64,000 nucleotides of DNA from the NCBI GenBank assembly GCA_963556255.1, contig OY744609.1, positions 6,109,251 through 6,173,250 on the forward strand. The letters are read 5' to 3'. Shown here in pieces: positions 1-10,027 of this stretch. How positions within the stretch are numbered: position 1 is the first letter of the stretch; each line of letters starts with the position of its first letter. Under the pieces are notes generated by a model. That model was not told where the DNA came from and ran no database searches. It worked only from the letters and a program-made list of their open reading frames with translations. Position numbers and translations under genes: made by a program. This stretch comes from Allolobophora icterica. Taxonomy: Eukaryota > Annelida > Clitellata > Crassiclitellata > Lumbricidae.

Positions 1-29
1 GCATGTATGTAGGTAAGTATCCGGGTATG

Positions 30-60
<31 letters not shown>

Positions 61-215
61 GTATTTGTGTATGTATGTGCGTATGTATATATATAAAAAA
101 AGTATGTATGTATGTGTATGTATGCATGTATGTATATATGTCTGTATGTATGTATGTATACATGTATGTATGCATTCATATATTTATGTCAGTATGTATG
201 TATGTATGTGGGTAT
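1..215. repeat. (ATGT)n microsatellite
   Basis: Imperfect tetranucleotide array dominated by ATGT/GTAT. Open frames across it read Met-Tyr-Val-Cys repeats and are not genes. Confidence 0.9.
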
Positions 216-500
216 GCATACGCTACAAGGCCAGCGCTCTTACCAATCGGTCATTTTGACCCACAATAATAGTCTACAGAGTAATCGTCTTATGAGAGAA
301 GTCTCGAACCCAGCACTACACTACAGTACACTGGGGTTATTATTATTATTAATTGTTTTTTATACAATACACTAGGTGTTGTGGTCACAACGCTTATTGT
401 ACCAGTATTATTATTATTATTATAACTATTGTTATTATGACTATTATGTATGAGTAGGCCTATTATTACTATTGTTGTTCTTATGTCTACTATATAAAAT
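216..500. other. unique spacer with short ATT runs
   Basis: No gene seen. On the minus strand there is a TGGTAAGAGCGC motif and a GGTTCGAGAC motif resembling pol III A and B boxes, but in the wrong order for one tRNA. At most this is a rearranged tRNA-derived SINE fragment. Short ATT runs lie at about 336-350 and 403-422. Confidence 0.4.
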
Positions 501-634
501 TCAGACCTTCCATGTAAAATCCAGACCTTCCATGTAAAATCCAGACCTTCCATGTAAAATCCAGACCCTCCATGTAAAATCCAGACCTTCCATGTAAAAT
601 CCAGACCTTCCATGTAAAATCCAGACCTTCCATG
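501..634. repeat. 20-bp minisatellite, about 6.7 copies
   Basis: Head-to-tail 20-bp units of the form CAGACCTTCCATGTAAAATC, almost identical (one T-to-C change in the fourth unit). The low divergence points to recent expansion. The minus-strand reading is a repeated hydrophobic/aromatic peptide and is not considered coding. Confidence 0.92.
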
Positions 635-639
635 ATGCA

Positions 640-910
640 CAATTGCTCATGCTTTTTGTGCTACATGGTTTGTCCCCTCTTCAAAATTGTCTGCGGGCGC
701 CCATGCTGTGGTAGATTGTACTACCCTACAAGCGATGTTTTATTTTAGAAGTCTGGGGGGGGGGTTATGGGGAAATAATTGGCTGTTGCTCACCTAACTT
801 TCTAAGTCAACGTCGAGATGTCGCTGTTCCATGGACTACTTTCCGTCTTCAAAGGCTCGGCTCAACAGGAAGTCTTTTCGCTGCCTTCCTGGATGAATCC
901 TTGCGACATT
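640..910. other. intergenic, no gene seen
   Basis: Contains a G run at about 751-760 and, near 807-835, a short minus-orientation scrap resembling the TTTAACGAC-type dispersed repeat. Nothing else recognised. Confidence 0.4.
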
Positions 911-914
911 GAAA

Positions 915-1560
915 AAAGGGCCACTGTCTCCTCCTCTTCCTCCATCTTCTGCTCCTCCTCCTAATGCTTCTCCTCTTCATCCTCCTTTTCCTTTTCCTGC
1001 TTCTCTTTCTCCTCCTCCTACTCTTCCTCCTCCTTCTCCACCTCTTCCATCTCCTCCTCATTCACCTATCTACCTCCTCTTTCTCCTCCTTCTACTCCTC
1101 CTCCTCTTCTTCTTCTTCCTATTCCTCCTCCTCCATCATCTGCTCCTCATTCACCTCCTCCTCCAACTCCTTCTCCTCCTTCTACTCCTCCTCCTCTACC
1201 CTCTTCTTCCTCCATCTCATCCTCATTCACCTCCTTCTCCTTCTACTCCTCCTCCTTCTACTCCTCCTCTTCTTCTTCCTCCTCTTCCACTTCCTCCATC
1301 TCGGCTCATTCACCTGCTCCTCCTCCTCCTCCTCCTCCTCCTCCTCCTCCTCCTCCTCCTCCTCCGTCTCCTCCATCTCCTCCTCCTCCACCTTCTCCTC
1401 CTCCACCTTCTACTCCTCCTCTTCTTCCTCCTCTTCCACCTCCTCCATCTCGGCTCATTCACCTGCTCCTCCTCCTCCTCCTCCTCCTCCTCCTTCTCCA
1501 TCTCCTCCTCCTCCTCTTCCTCGTCCTCCTCGTCCTCCTGCTCGTTCCTCTCTTCCTCTT
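915..1560. repeat. pyrimidine tract (CTC/TCC)n
   Basis: About 640 bp of nearly pure pyrimidine on the + strand, built from TCC/CTC triplets with TTC and CAT interruptions and internal duplications: a block near 1245-1320 recurs near 1410-1475. All frames are open (poly-Leu/Ser/Pro on +, poly-Arg/Glu on -), which explains the long spurious ORFs here. Mirror symmetry makes triplex (H-DNA) formation possible. Confidence 0.9.
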
Positions 1561-1980
1561 TTACCTTATCGTCCTATCGTCCCTGCTTTATCCTTCGCCG
1601 TACGCTGGTGTCCTTGGCCTGCGCTGGTGCCCTAGAACTCGTCTGTCATGGCTGGCGATGCGCTCGTGCCACAATAATAAATCGATAATTGTGGCTAAAT
1701 CCCTGCATTTACACATCTGTACTCTTACCCTTGAAGTCGTTGGCGATGCAATCGTGCCGTAGTATTATCATAGAATTGGAATTGAACAAGTCCTTGTGAG
1801 GCTAGATGGACTGGGGATGGGGAATATGACAGGAACGGATATAAGGTAATAACACTCCGGAAGGCAGATGACAGACATCAGAAAGGGAGTGGCACTGATC
1901 TTGAAGACGGAAGCGGCCAGAGAACTGACTGGATATGTCACAATGGGGTCACGGATACTTAAAGCAAGATTTAGAACTTC

Positions 1981-2550
1981 GTGTGGGGCTGCGCACTGAA
2001 TTCTGTTGAAGCTGGAGTGACACTAAATGGACAGATACTAAGCAATCTGCGCTTTGCTGATGATATTGACTTGGTTGTAGAGTCGCCATACAAACTGCAG
2101 GAACTGATAGACAGGATACAGGACCGTAGTAGAAGGTTTGGACTCAGAATAAATGTGCACAAAACGAAGTCAATGACTATCGGAAAACAACATAAAGAGC
2201 TGAAAGGGAGACTACGGAGAGGAGCTGGAGCAAGTCACAGAGTTTGTGTACCTGGGAGGATTAATAACGGAAGATGGCCAGTGTACAATGGACATAAAAC
2301 GCAGGATTGGCCTGGCGGTAGCGATGTTTGGCAAACTGAGTGGGATGTGGAAGACGAGCAGCATATCAACAAGAACAAAAATACAAGTCTATGGGACATT
2401 TGTCAGTCAAGTAGGCCTACTAATGTATGGGTCTGAGTGTTGGTGCTTACGGAAGGAGGATTCTAGTGGCGGAAATGGACTAGCTAAGAAGATTATCGGG
2501 GAGAAACAGACGAGATAGAATTCGAAATGAGGTAATCCGGAAGGAGCAGG
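1981..2550 (+). pseudogene. LINE reverse transcriptase fragment
   Basis: Reads NLRFADDIDLVVES, the FADD form of the RT catalytic box, followed by GLRINVHKTKSM, the following RT motif. After a shift in frame near 2220 it reads FVYLGGLITEDG and LLMYGSECWCL, the usual thumb/C-terminal landmarks of LINEs whose ORF2 also carries an AP endonuclease. The catalytic aspartates are present but the frame is broken. Downstream sequence continues beyond the MITE at 2551. Confidence 0.85.
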
Positions 2551-2716
2551 CAGAGGCGTCTATCCCCTCTAAGTCAATGGAGCAACTTCCCGTTCCCCCT
2601 CTTCTTCCCCACTCCCCTTCCCCCCTAAAATGGTGGCACACACACTGACAGATCTTTTCCCCCTATTTCTTGGATGGAGCATTTGCTCCAAGGTTTCTAT
2701 GGTGTAGACGCCCCTG
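2551..2716. mobile_element. hAT-type MITE, family A (copy 1)
   Basis: Ends CAGAGGCGTCTA and TAGACGCCCCTG are inverted repeats. Flanking 8-bp duplications are ggagcagg (2543-2550) and ggagcagc (2717-2724), one mismatch. Removing the insert restores the LINE reading RNEVIRKEQRQRETLVDKM. The interior is polypyrimidine-rich. Copies of the same family are at 27996, 53366 and 53983. An 8-bp TSD with a CAGGGGCG-like end is characteristic of hAT non-autonomous elements. Confidence 0.88.
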
Positions 2717-2926
2717 GGAGCAGCGACAGAGGGAAACACTGGTAGACAAGATGAGAAAAAAAAGACTGACATGGTTTGGGCATGTAACAAGAATAGATGA
2801 CAAGAGATTACCAGCTAGGGCATTACATTGCCACGTGCAGGGAACACGGAGTCGAGGAAGACAGTAAAAAATATGGATGGAAAACGTGGTAAAAGATCTT
2901 AAAGAACCAGACATGGACATGAGAAC
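2717..2926 (+). pseudogene. LINE C-terminal fragment
   Basis: Continues the interrupted LINE: KKRLTWFGHVTRIDD is a highly recurrent C-terminal motif of AP-endonuclease LINEs. It ends at a stop near 2864 and picks up again until the second MITE at 2927. Confidence 0.8.
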
Positions 2927-3356
2927 TAGGGGTCAGCCGGAAATCGCCTCGGACATTTGCCTCGGCCGAATATCCCGTTTTTTGGCACTACTCGGAAGTA
3001 TTCGCCTCGGCAAATACTGTACGCGCAAATAGTTGCTTGTCTGCCTCGCATGCCGGAATTTGTTGGCTCATAATATCAGCTTTCAGCTTCATCTAGCATA
3101 TTCATTTTGAAAAGAAAAGTACAAAAAACACCAACACCGGAAGTCCATAACGGACGTCAAGGCCATTTAATTGAGTATTCATTTCTAAAATTCAAAATGT
3201 ATTGGTCAGTTATTTCAAGTACAGAAATTTATTTAGATAATTTTAGATTCGCATACGGAACAAATGGTACTCGGTTCGTACCCGGATCCGGCAAATAGTA
3301 CATCCAGATACTCGGATTCGGTACTCGGTGGAAAATGTCTACCCGGCTGACCCCTA
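2927..3356. mobile_element. hAT-type MITE (430 bp)
   Basis: Perfect 14-bp inverted ends TAGGGGTCAGCCGG / CCGGCTGACCCCTA, flanked by perfect 8-bp duplications atgagaac (2919-2926 and 3357-3364). The interior repeats CCTCGGCA / TACTCGGAT-like words and codes for nothing. It sits inside the LINE C-terminal region and is therefore younger than the LINE. Confidence 0.93.
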
Positions 3357-3470
3357 ATGAGAACGGCCCTGGATACTATCGGAGACAGAAAGAAATGGAG
3401 CCATCTTGTACAAACCTCATCTTCGGCACACACCTGACGGAAGAGAGAATAAGAAGAAGTTGATTGTTAA

Positions 3471-4786
3471 CTTTGACCTTCAATTTGTAGGTTGTTGCAA
3501 GATGTCGTTAAACAATGAAAACTAGAAACTATTCCACTGCCAGTCCGTGGCACTAATGCCATGTAGTGCCTGTCACAAAATGGTCTGTATAACTAAAGAC
3601 CTTTACCTGAGGATAGCACACCTGTAATGTTAGGCTAGACTGAGGTAGGCGGAGACGATCGCATGAACAATTAGAGGATGGGCTAGAGGTCGGTTAGAAG
3701 ACAGTCGGACAGAGATAGTCGGTGAAGACAGATGGTCCGCTGAGGGGAATCCGAAGAAGACGTCGGGGAAGGTCGGAAGGAAGGACGGACTGACGACGTA
3801 GTGGACGGCAGGAAGTGTAGCTTCGTCGTAGCTTCGTATTCGTAAGTATAGGCACCTATTAAAGAATATATTTCAGTTGTCTAGAATAGTTTTGGAAACA
3901 TAAATAAATGAATAGGGTAAAGAATGGTTGAACTTTCGAAGCGTTCGTGTAGGAACTTTGTTTTGTAAGGGCATATGAGCCTATAATTATATATAGTTAA
4001 GACTTTGGATTTGTTCTGGAAATAGTTTGATAAATATATATATTTACCTATCAAGTGTACGGACTTTCGGCGCGTCTGTGTGAAGATACGAGTTTCGTGT
4101 ACGGTACTTGGCTAAGGCATGAGAGTATATATATATATATAAGTATATATATATGTGCGTATGTATATATATAAGGAATGTATAGAAATAAACTCTGAAA
4201 TGATGTACAGTATATCGTTTAGTATAAGTGATGTATGACTTAGGAAGTGTGTTAAAATTGTGATAACATTGTAGGCCTAAAGTTGCTGTGTTACGTGAAG
4301 CTTATAAGGTTACTTGTTTCTTTAAGCCCGGTGAGGGTGATACACAAGTGGTGACGTGGAAGACGTGGTGTCTGGAACGTGGTGACTGGAACTGGAACCT
4401 GGTGTCTGGAACGTGGTGACGTGGAAAACAGGATGACGTGGAGGAGACGAACCTGTTGAGCGACGGATGGTTTGATCCAAGTTTCGAGTATCGACGGGTG
4501 TGACCAAGTTTAGAGAGCGCCTCTTAAGCAGAACAATTGGGAGGGTTGTGGGTTTTGTGTTTTTCGTGGTTTGGTTGTGTTGAGTGTGGGTTTAGCACTT
4601 CAGACTGTGTGTAGCCTATGCTTTTGAACTGTAGAGTAGGTTGTTTTCATGTTAACCCAAAAGAAGGGTCCATTTTTTTGGAACTTTGTACATAATGTAA
4701 ATAAATATGTTTTTTTTCTTGTTTATCTTTGAGTTAGAATAAGTTAGAAAACTAGAATAAGAAAAGAACTCGTGACAGTGCCAGTC
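3471..4786. other. intergenic, AT repeats, no gene seen
   Basis: A minus-orientation scrap of the TTTAACGAC-type repeat lies at about 3490-3520. A (TA)n-rich stretch is at 4120-4175. At 4347-4440 the words GGTGTCTGGAACGTGGTGAC recur two to three times as a short local duplication. No coding sequence recognised. Confidence 0.45.
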
Positions 4787-4860
4787 TAAAGCTTGGATAA
4801 AGGAGAGGGCGACGTCAACGGCCTTTATTGCCGTAATAATTATGTCGTTAAACATTGTAA
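4787..4860 (-). repeat. dispersed TTTAACGAC-type repeat, partial
   Basis: Minus-oriented copy containing GACGTCAACGGCC and GTCGTTAAAC, the 3' signature of the repeat that dominates 22-42 kb. The mariner element lies just beyond its end. Confidence 0.6.
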
Positions 4861-4886
4861 TACTTCTACTACCAATGATATATATA

Positions 4887-6264
4887 CACTGTGAACGGAA
4901 AAAAACCATACCTCTACCATAAATAGGGAAATTAACACCAAATATTGAAAATGTTATTGAGCTTAAAACTATTTTATTCCAAACTATAATCTCAGATAAT
5001 AATGCGCTAAAGCAGTTAAAAATTGACGTGCCCGTGACGTCATTTGTAATAAAACATCCGTTACAAAATGGCGTTCAGTGAAGAGGATAGAATCGTAATA
5101 CAATATTTACGCCAGAATCAGAATTACAGTGCAAAACGTTTTCTTAGGGAATTTCCGGGTAAAGCATGGAAACTTGGTGGACTACAGTACCTTCTGCAAA
5201 AGATTGATAGAACTGGTTCATGCAAGCGTCAAGTGGGCAGCGGTAGACCTTGTACTGCAAGAAATAACGAAAACATCCAACAGGTGCAAGATCTTGTGTT
5301 GAGTCAAGAAGACAGGCCACAAACTCATCTCACACAAAGAGAAATAGCACGAGAGGTAGGCATTTCTCAAACGTCTGTGAATGAAATTGTGAAGATTGAT
5401 CTTCGTTTAAAATGTTTTAAGAAACGAAGAGCGACTGAACTTACGGAGGCCAATAAACAGGCACGGCTTGAGCGATCAAGGCAGTTGTTGATTCGCTATC
5501 CTGCTAACTTAGTACATTTCATTTGGTTCACCGACGAAAAGCTGTTCACTGTTGCTTCACCTTCAAATAGTCAAAATGATCGCCTGTATGCTGCCCTCGG
5601 AACACTGAAGAAAAACATCCCTGCGAGTCGATTGCTACGCACACGCTCGACATTCAGCAAGACAGTAATGGTTTCGGTCGGTGTGTCGGCGCTTGGCAGA
5701 ACAGCGATACACTTCGTGGAACCTGGGGTTAAAATTAATGGTGCGTACTACCGTGATGTTTTGTTGCTGCAGAAATTGCTACCAGATATCCGAGAGTTGT
5801 CTGAATATTATACGTTTCAACAGGATGGTGCTCCGGCACACCGAGCTCGCGATACTGTTGAACTTCTTACAAACGAAACTCCAGATTTCATACCCCCTAC
5901 ACTTTGGCCTCCAAATAGCCCGGACCTTAATCCCGTGGACTACAAAATCTGGGGTGTGATGCAAGAAAAAGTTTACAAGACAAAGGTGCGCGATGTCGGA
6001 GAACTGCGTGAACGTATAACTCAGGCATGGGATGAATTTGATCAAGCTGTAATCGATTCAGCAATTAGTCAGTGGCGAGCGCGTCTTTGTGCGTGTGTTG
6101 AGGCCAAAGGAGGACATTTTGAACACACATTATAACTAAAAAATAATAGTCATGTGATTCATATCCTTTAAACTGAAGTTCCACCACGTTTTATTAAAAT
6201 ATGCAAATTATTACACAAATTATCGTAGTAATAAGAGAGGTATGGTTTTTTTCCGTTCACAGTG
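4887..6264 (+). mobile_element. complete DD37D mariner-family transposon
   Basis: 1,378-bp element bounded by perfect 29-bp inverted repeats (4887-4915 and 6236-6264; both read CACTGTGAACGG inward and end in CATACCTCT) and flanked by TA on both sides (4885-4886, 6265-6266), the Tc1/mariner target duplication. It carries one intact transposase gene with about 150 bp of leader and 100 bp of trailer. Identical ends plus an open gene indicate a recent arrival. It appears autonomous by structure; activity itself is not shown. Confidence 0.95.
5068..6135 (+). CDS. mariner-type transposase, DD37D
   Basis: Intact 355-aa DDE transposase, presumed nuclear, for cut-and-paste movement of its own element. 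An N-terminal helix-turn-helix region (about 1-60) ends in GSGRPCTARN and resembles the DUF4817-type DNA-binding domain. A second HTH (about 85-120) includes QREIAREVGISQTSVNEI. The catalytic triad is D156 (WFTDEK), D253 (QQDGAPAHRA) and D291 (SPDLNPVDY). There are 37 residues between the last two, so it is DD37D rather than Tc1 DD34E or mariner DD34D. Length is normal for the family. The ATG at 5068 (AAAATGG) is the first in frame and gives a full N-terminal domain. No frameshift or internal stop. Confidence 0.95.
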   Translation: MAFSEEDRIVIQYLRQNQNYSAKRFLREFPGKAWKLGGLQYLLQKIDRTGSCKRQVGSGRPCTARNNENIQQVQDLVLSQEDRPQTHLTQREIAREVGISQTSVNEIVKIDLRLKCFKKRRATELTEANKQARLERSRQLLIRYPANLVHFIWFTDEKLFTVASPSNSQNDRLYAALGTLKKNIPASRLLRTRSTFSKTVMVSVGVSALGRTAIHFVEPGVKINGAYYRDVLLLQKLLPDIRELSEYYTFQQDGAPAHRARDTVELLTNETPDFIPPTLWPPNSPDLNPVDYKIWGVMQEKVYKTKVRDVGELRERITQAWDEFDQAVIDSAISQWRARLCACVEAKGGHFEHTL

Positions 6265-6265
6265 T

Positions 6266-6520
6266 ATATATACGGTTGAGTTGTAGACACAAGGCGTCGT
6301 TGAACACGACAATAATATTAGGCTAGGTTTCGACACCTTTAAAACCATGTCTTAGTGATTCTATATAAGTCATAATCCTCTTACGCAACCAAAAGATAAG
6401 AACATTTGGCAATTATGGTAATGTCGACGTCAACGGCCCTGACAGCCGCAAGGTGTCGTTAAACAATGGAAAGTACTATAATTAATAAGCATGGCATACG
6501 GTAGTCAATTGGTAAGAGCT
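6266..6520. other. spacer with a minus TTTAACGAC-type fragment
   Basis: At about 6425-6470 a minus-strand fragment with GACGTCAACGGCC and GTCGTTAAACAATGG. A GACACCTTTAAA word (reverse of the AAAGGTGTC motif) lies at 6330-6345. No gene. Confidence 0.55.
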
Positions 6521-6745
6521 TGATGACGATGATGATGACGACGACGACGACGACGATGATGATCATCATGATGAAGATCATAATGATGAAGATGATGATG
6601 AAGATGAATGATCATGATGAGATGATCATGATGATGAAGATGATGATGATGAATGATGATGATTATGATGATGATGACAATGATGATGACGACGACGATG
6701 ATGATGATATAATCATCATTATCATTATCTCCATCATCGTCATCG
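6521..6745. repeat. (GAT/GAC)n microsatellite
   Basis: Trinucleotide array of GAT and GAC with interruptions. It gives artefactual Met/Thr or Asp-rich frames. Confidence 0.9.
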
Positions 6746-7202
6746 ACCCCTATAATATCTGGTTTAAAGTAAAACAGACCTTATTAGTCTAGACAGGCAC
6801 AATTGCTCAGCAAATTAAAACAGATTTTGCCGACCGATTTAATTCGCTGGTGTTCTTATTTCCAGTCTTGCGTTGCAATCACAATGCACGTATAATTTCG
6901 CGAACGAAAACAGGCTAATTAGAATTATCCGCCCGGAGGATACTTTCAAACAGGAGATTGGATTTCTTCGGTAGACTAGAGATTTTGCTGATAGAAAATA
7001 AAGCTGGACAACCCACGCAAATTGGTTGAAGCGTCATGTGTCTTGGTTACCTAGTTAGCATCTAACGTAATTGGTTGGCGTGCAGTGGTGATATTTCTTC
7101 ATTGGCTGGCTGAATAGAACTGGGTCATGTAGGTAGCGTTGACCTAATAATGATGATAGTGCAAATAATAATTATAATTTTAAAAAAATTAAAAAAAATT
7201 GA
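6746..7202. other. intergenic, no gene seen
   Basis: Unique-looking sequence with no long open frame and no recognised repeat. Confidence 0.4.
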
Positions 7203-7203
7203 A

Positions 7204-7254
<51 letters not shown>
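7203..7254. repeat. (AAT)n microsatellite 5' of LINE
   Basis: Short AAT array abutting the truncated 5' end of the LINE at 7256. It matters because every copy of this LINE family in the window is flanked by AAT on both sides. Confidence 0.9.
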
Positions 7255-7255
<1 letters not shown>

Positions 7256-8472
7256 CTTGAACAGATACCAAGACAGGATGCGCTCCTGATACTACGGAGT
7301 TCAATAGGAGCGCCGAGGCTCATCCACATCTTACGCTGCACGCCCAGTCATGACCACCCGGGCCTCACGAGATTCGACGAAAGACTACGCTCGGGTATCG
7401 AGAGCATTCTTAACATCTCTTTCTGACGACCAATGGACACTCGCTTCCATGCCTATCAGGATGGGCGGGCTTGGAATAAGGAGAGCTTCTTCGTTGGCAC
7501 TTCCAGCTTTTTTAGCTTCAGCCGCAAGATCTCACCTCATCCAATCACACATCCTCGCCCTTACACAGGTGCCTGAAGACTCTATTGTGGAAATAATGAG
7601 AACTCGTTGGCAGCAGAGCATCGTGGAAGAGATTGCCTTCCCGTCTTTAGATTACAAACAGGCCTCATGGGACATACCATTGTTATCAGCAGCCATGACA
7701 GAGATCGCATCTCGATCTCCGGACCCGTACGATCGGGCCAGGCTAAATGCCATACAGGCCCCGCACGCCTCAGACTGGCTCCATGCCCTTCCGCTAGCCG
7801 CACAAGGCCTAAGACTGGATGACGAGTCACTGAGAGTAGCTGTGGGCCTAAGACTGGGTGCAGTCATCTGTGCCCCCCACACATGCGCATGCGGAACGAC
7901 GGTTTCAGCCAGAGGCTCACATGGATTGGCATGCTCACTAAGCTTCGGCAGACAAGCTAGACACGCATCAATAAACGACATCGTGCTGCGCAGTCTCATT
8001 AAGGCAGGCACCCCTTCAATCAAGGAACCGGCTGGCCTCTCCCGACTAGACGGGAAAAGACCTGATGGTCAAACTCTGATTCCGTGGAACAGCGGGCGTT
8101 CCCTGATTTGGGACGTAACGATCATCGACACTTTTGCGCCATCATATTTGGCCGAGACATCTACAGCAGCGGGAGGAGCCGCAGAAATAGCCGCAACTCG
8201 AAAGAAATCCAAATACGCGGAGCTATCGTTGAGATATTGCTTCACTCCAATCGCAATAGAAACGATGGGACCTATGGACCACGAAGGCTTGGCATTCATC
8301 AAAGAACTCGGCCGACGATTGACGAGAATAACGGAAGATCCTCGAGAAACGTTCTTCCTGTTACAAAAACTATCAATCACAATCCAGAGGTTCAATGCTA
8401 TCGCGTGCCTAGGCACGATGGGGAATCTCCGACCAGAATCCCGACTTTAATGTAACCGGATAATGATAACGC
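7256..8472 (+). mobile_element. 5'-truncated R4/Dong-like LINE (copy 1)
   Basis: 3' part of a non-LTR retrotransposon. The reading starts in one frame with IPRQDALLILRSSIGAPRL, a region that follows the RT domain, then shifts by one base near 7420 into the long frame ending at 8450. It is followed after about 20 bp by (AAT)n. It shares its protein with the minus-strand copy at 30.8-31.7 kb. The family call rests on the C-terminal zinc/endonuclease-like layout and the TAA targeting, not on a database match. Confidence 0.8.
7350..8450 (+). pseudogene. LINE ORF C-terminal half with RLE-like domain
   Basis: 366-codon open frame. Residues 28-50 (QWTLASMPIRMGGLGIRRA) are the conserved post-RT motif. 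Cys174, Cys179, Cys181, His191, Cys195 and His205 form a zinc-knuckle-like cluster. KRPDG (236-240), then WDVT with Asp255, then KKSKY (285-289) has the spacing of a PD-(D/E)XK restriction-like endonuclease, as in R2/R4/Dong elements. The endonuclease assignment is inference from motif order. The frame upstream is broken and the RT domain is missing, so this copy cannot move on its own. Confidence 0.72.

Positions 8473-8563
<91 letters not shown>
8473..8563. repeat. (AAT)n microsatellite, LINE 3' tail
   Basis: Pure AAT array directly after the 3' UTR of LINE copy 1. Confidence 0.93.
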
Positions 8564-8564
<1 letters not shown>

Positions 8565-8700
8565 GCCTTCAGCGGCTCGATGGTTACAGCCCAAGCTGAC
8601 TTGGATGAGGGATAACCGTTCCAGAAAAATAACTTATCTAATCTCTAAGACCTTGAGGGAATGAAGTACCTCAGGGCAAAAAAAATGATAATGATAATGA
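8564..8700 (+). mobile_element. R4/Dong-like LINE 3' end (copy 3)
   Basis: About 135-bp extremely 5'-truncated copy: a CCGTTCCAGA word, then about 40 nt, then the stem CCTTGAGG...CCTCAGGG (8651-8676), followed by A-rich and ATG/AAT tail sequence. It is flanked by AAT arrays on both sides. Confidence 0.7.
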
Positions 8701-8719
8701 TGATGATGATGATGATGAT

Positions 8720-8949
<230 letters not shown>

Positions 8950-9052
8950 GCGCATAGGGCCCATTCCAGACAAATCTATTTTGTAAATAATGTAAGAAGT
9001 CCCTGAGGGATCCTGTATACCTCGGGGCCAAAAAAATAATAATAATAACAAG
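8950..9052 (+). mobile_element. R4/Dong-like LINE 3' end (copy 4)
   Basis: CCCATTCCAGA, then the hairpin CCCTGAGG...CCTCGGGG (9001-9027) and a tail of A's followed by AATAATAATAAC. Same 3' end as copies 2 and 3, again starting abruptly at the end of an AAT array. Confidence 0.75.
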
Positions 9053-9125
9053 AGTATAAATAGTAAACAATAATCCAAAGCCTTCCATTGCGCAACTGTC
9101 ATAAAGCCCAAGGCAATAGCTGCCA

Positions 9126-9625
9126 CTAAGCAAAATCAATGTGCAAGCCAAATTTCACGTCGAAAGCCAAGAAGGGAGTCCGACAAGACATGGAGACATC
9201 CTTGGGATGAGTTGAGTCCAGGAAAGCCGGGTTTTTAGTTGAGGTCTGAAGTCCATAACAGACTTTGATGAAGCAACGTTTTACCGAAAGAGAGTTCCAG
9301 AGTTTAGGGCCGCAACAGAAAAAGGCGCGCCTACGCAGGGCTGTCATTGTCCACGGAATATTCAGATTAGGAAAGTTGAGTACAACTGGTTGAGTACAGA
9401 GAGGTTTCTTGAGTAAGAAAAGACTGAAGGGCAGAAAATTGAATGTGGCGTCAAATCCTGGACAAACCTGCATATACAAGGTTCAGTGAAATTCAGAGTA
9501 GGCCTATTGTATAGGAATCTCAGGATGAGTCCAGTCTTGAAAGTTGTTCGCTTTCAATGGGCATTCAATGTAGTGATTTGAGAATTAGTGATATGTGCTC
9601 GTATTTTTGGAATTTTAGTGATCAA
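9126..9625 (-). pseudogene. CR1/L2-like LINE C-terminal fragment
   Basis: Minus-strand reading contains LRRRAFFCCGPKLWNSLSV, the RxFxxxGPxLWNSLP landmark near the end of CR1/L2-type ORF2 proteins. A duplicated word (GGGCAGAAAATTGAATGTGGCGTC near 9430, again near 9922) suggests a tandem fragment. Interrupted by the MITE at 9626. Not functional. Confidence 0.65.
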
Positions 9626-9803
9626 CAGGCACGTAACTAGGATTTTTCGTTTGGGGGGGCTTAAACCTTGAACATGGCAACATTTATACAGTGTTCATAC
9701 GAATTTTAGCCGTAAGCATACAACGGCTTGACTTGTTTGGGGGGCTTCAACTTCGTTTGGGGGGGCTTAAGCCCCCCCAAGCCCAACGCTAGTTACGTCC
9801 CTG
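9626..9803. mobile_element. hAT-type MITE (178 bp)
   Basis: Ends CAGGCACGTAACTAG and CTAGTTACGTCCCTG are inverted repeats. Perfect 8-bp TSD gtgatcaa at 9618-9625 and 9804-9811. The interior carries G-run inverted arms (TTTGGGGGGGCTTAA / TTAAGCCCCCCCAA). It is nested in the LINE remnant. Confidence 0.93.
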
Positions 9804-9811
9804 GTGATCAA

Positions 9812-10027
9812 GATATTTTAGATTCTTTGCAGCTTCATCAAGTTAGCTTTGAAAATAAGAGTAAGAAGTGAGTTACAGTATTCGAGATGGCTCGTGACCA
9901 GGGTATTAGTCAGACAAATCAGGGCAGAAAATGGAATGTGGCGTCTAACCCTGGGCAAAGATGCAAAACAATAAATGTCCGTTGTTCGACCTTTTCTTCT
10001 TCTTTCAAGAAACACCTCAAAACTCAC
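9812..10027 (-). pseudogene. CR1/L2-like LINE thumb fragment
   Basis: Minus-strand reading includes NTLVTSHLEYCNSLL and KLQRI, the post-RT segment usually written LVxSRLDYCNSLL...LQxIQN. It continues the LINE remnant interrupted by the MITE at 9626-9803. Confidence 0.6.

Larger units (their letters stand above)
1790..3470 (+). mobile_element. decayed non-LTR retrotransposon (AP-endonuclease LINE)
   Basis: Remnant of a LINE with apurinic-type endonuclease and reverse transcriptase. At about 1880-1985 the reading KGVALILKTEAARELTGY then SRILKARF matches the C-terminal endonuclease region of such elements. It jumps directly to RT sequence at 1981, so an internal segment is deleted. RT and C-terminal pieces run to about 3470, interrupted by two MITEs (2551-2716 and 2927-3356). 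After the second MITE the frame resumes with a short C-terminal stretch (DRKKW) and stops at about 3440. Frameshifts and stops make it non-functional. Confidence 0.85.

Noticed and set aside
216..345. tRNA gene on the minus strand
   Set aside because: A- and B-box-like words are in the wrong order and no cloverleaf stems could be drawn.
501..640. Repeated peptide on the minus strand of the 20-bp minisatellite
   Set aside because: A 20-bp period is not a multiple of three, so the repeated peptide is an artefact of cycling through frames; no start or flanking coding context.
909..1688. 259-codon Leu/Pro-rich open frame in the pyrimidine tract, with a basic frame on the other strand
   Set aside because: Triplet repeats keep every frame open; there is no domain, no consistent codon bias and no neighbouring exons.
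5779..6045. Minus-strand frame within the mariner gene
   Set aside because: Shadow of the transposase reading frame.
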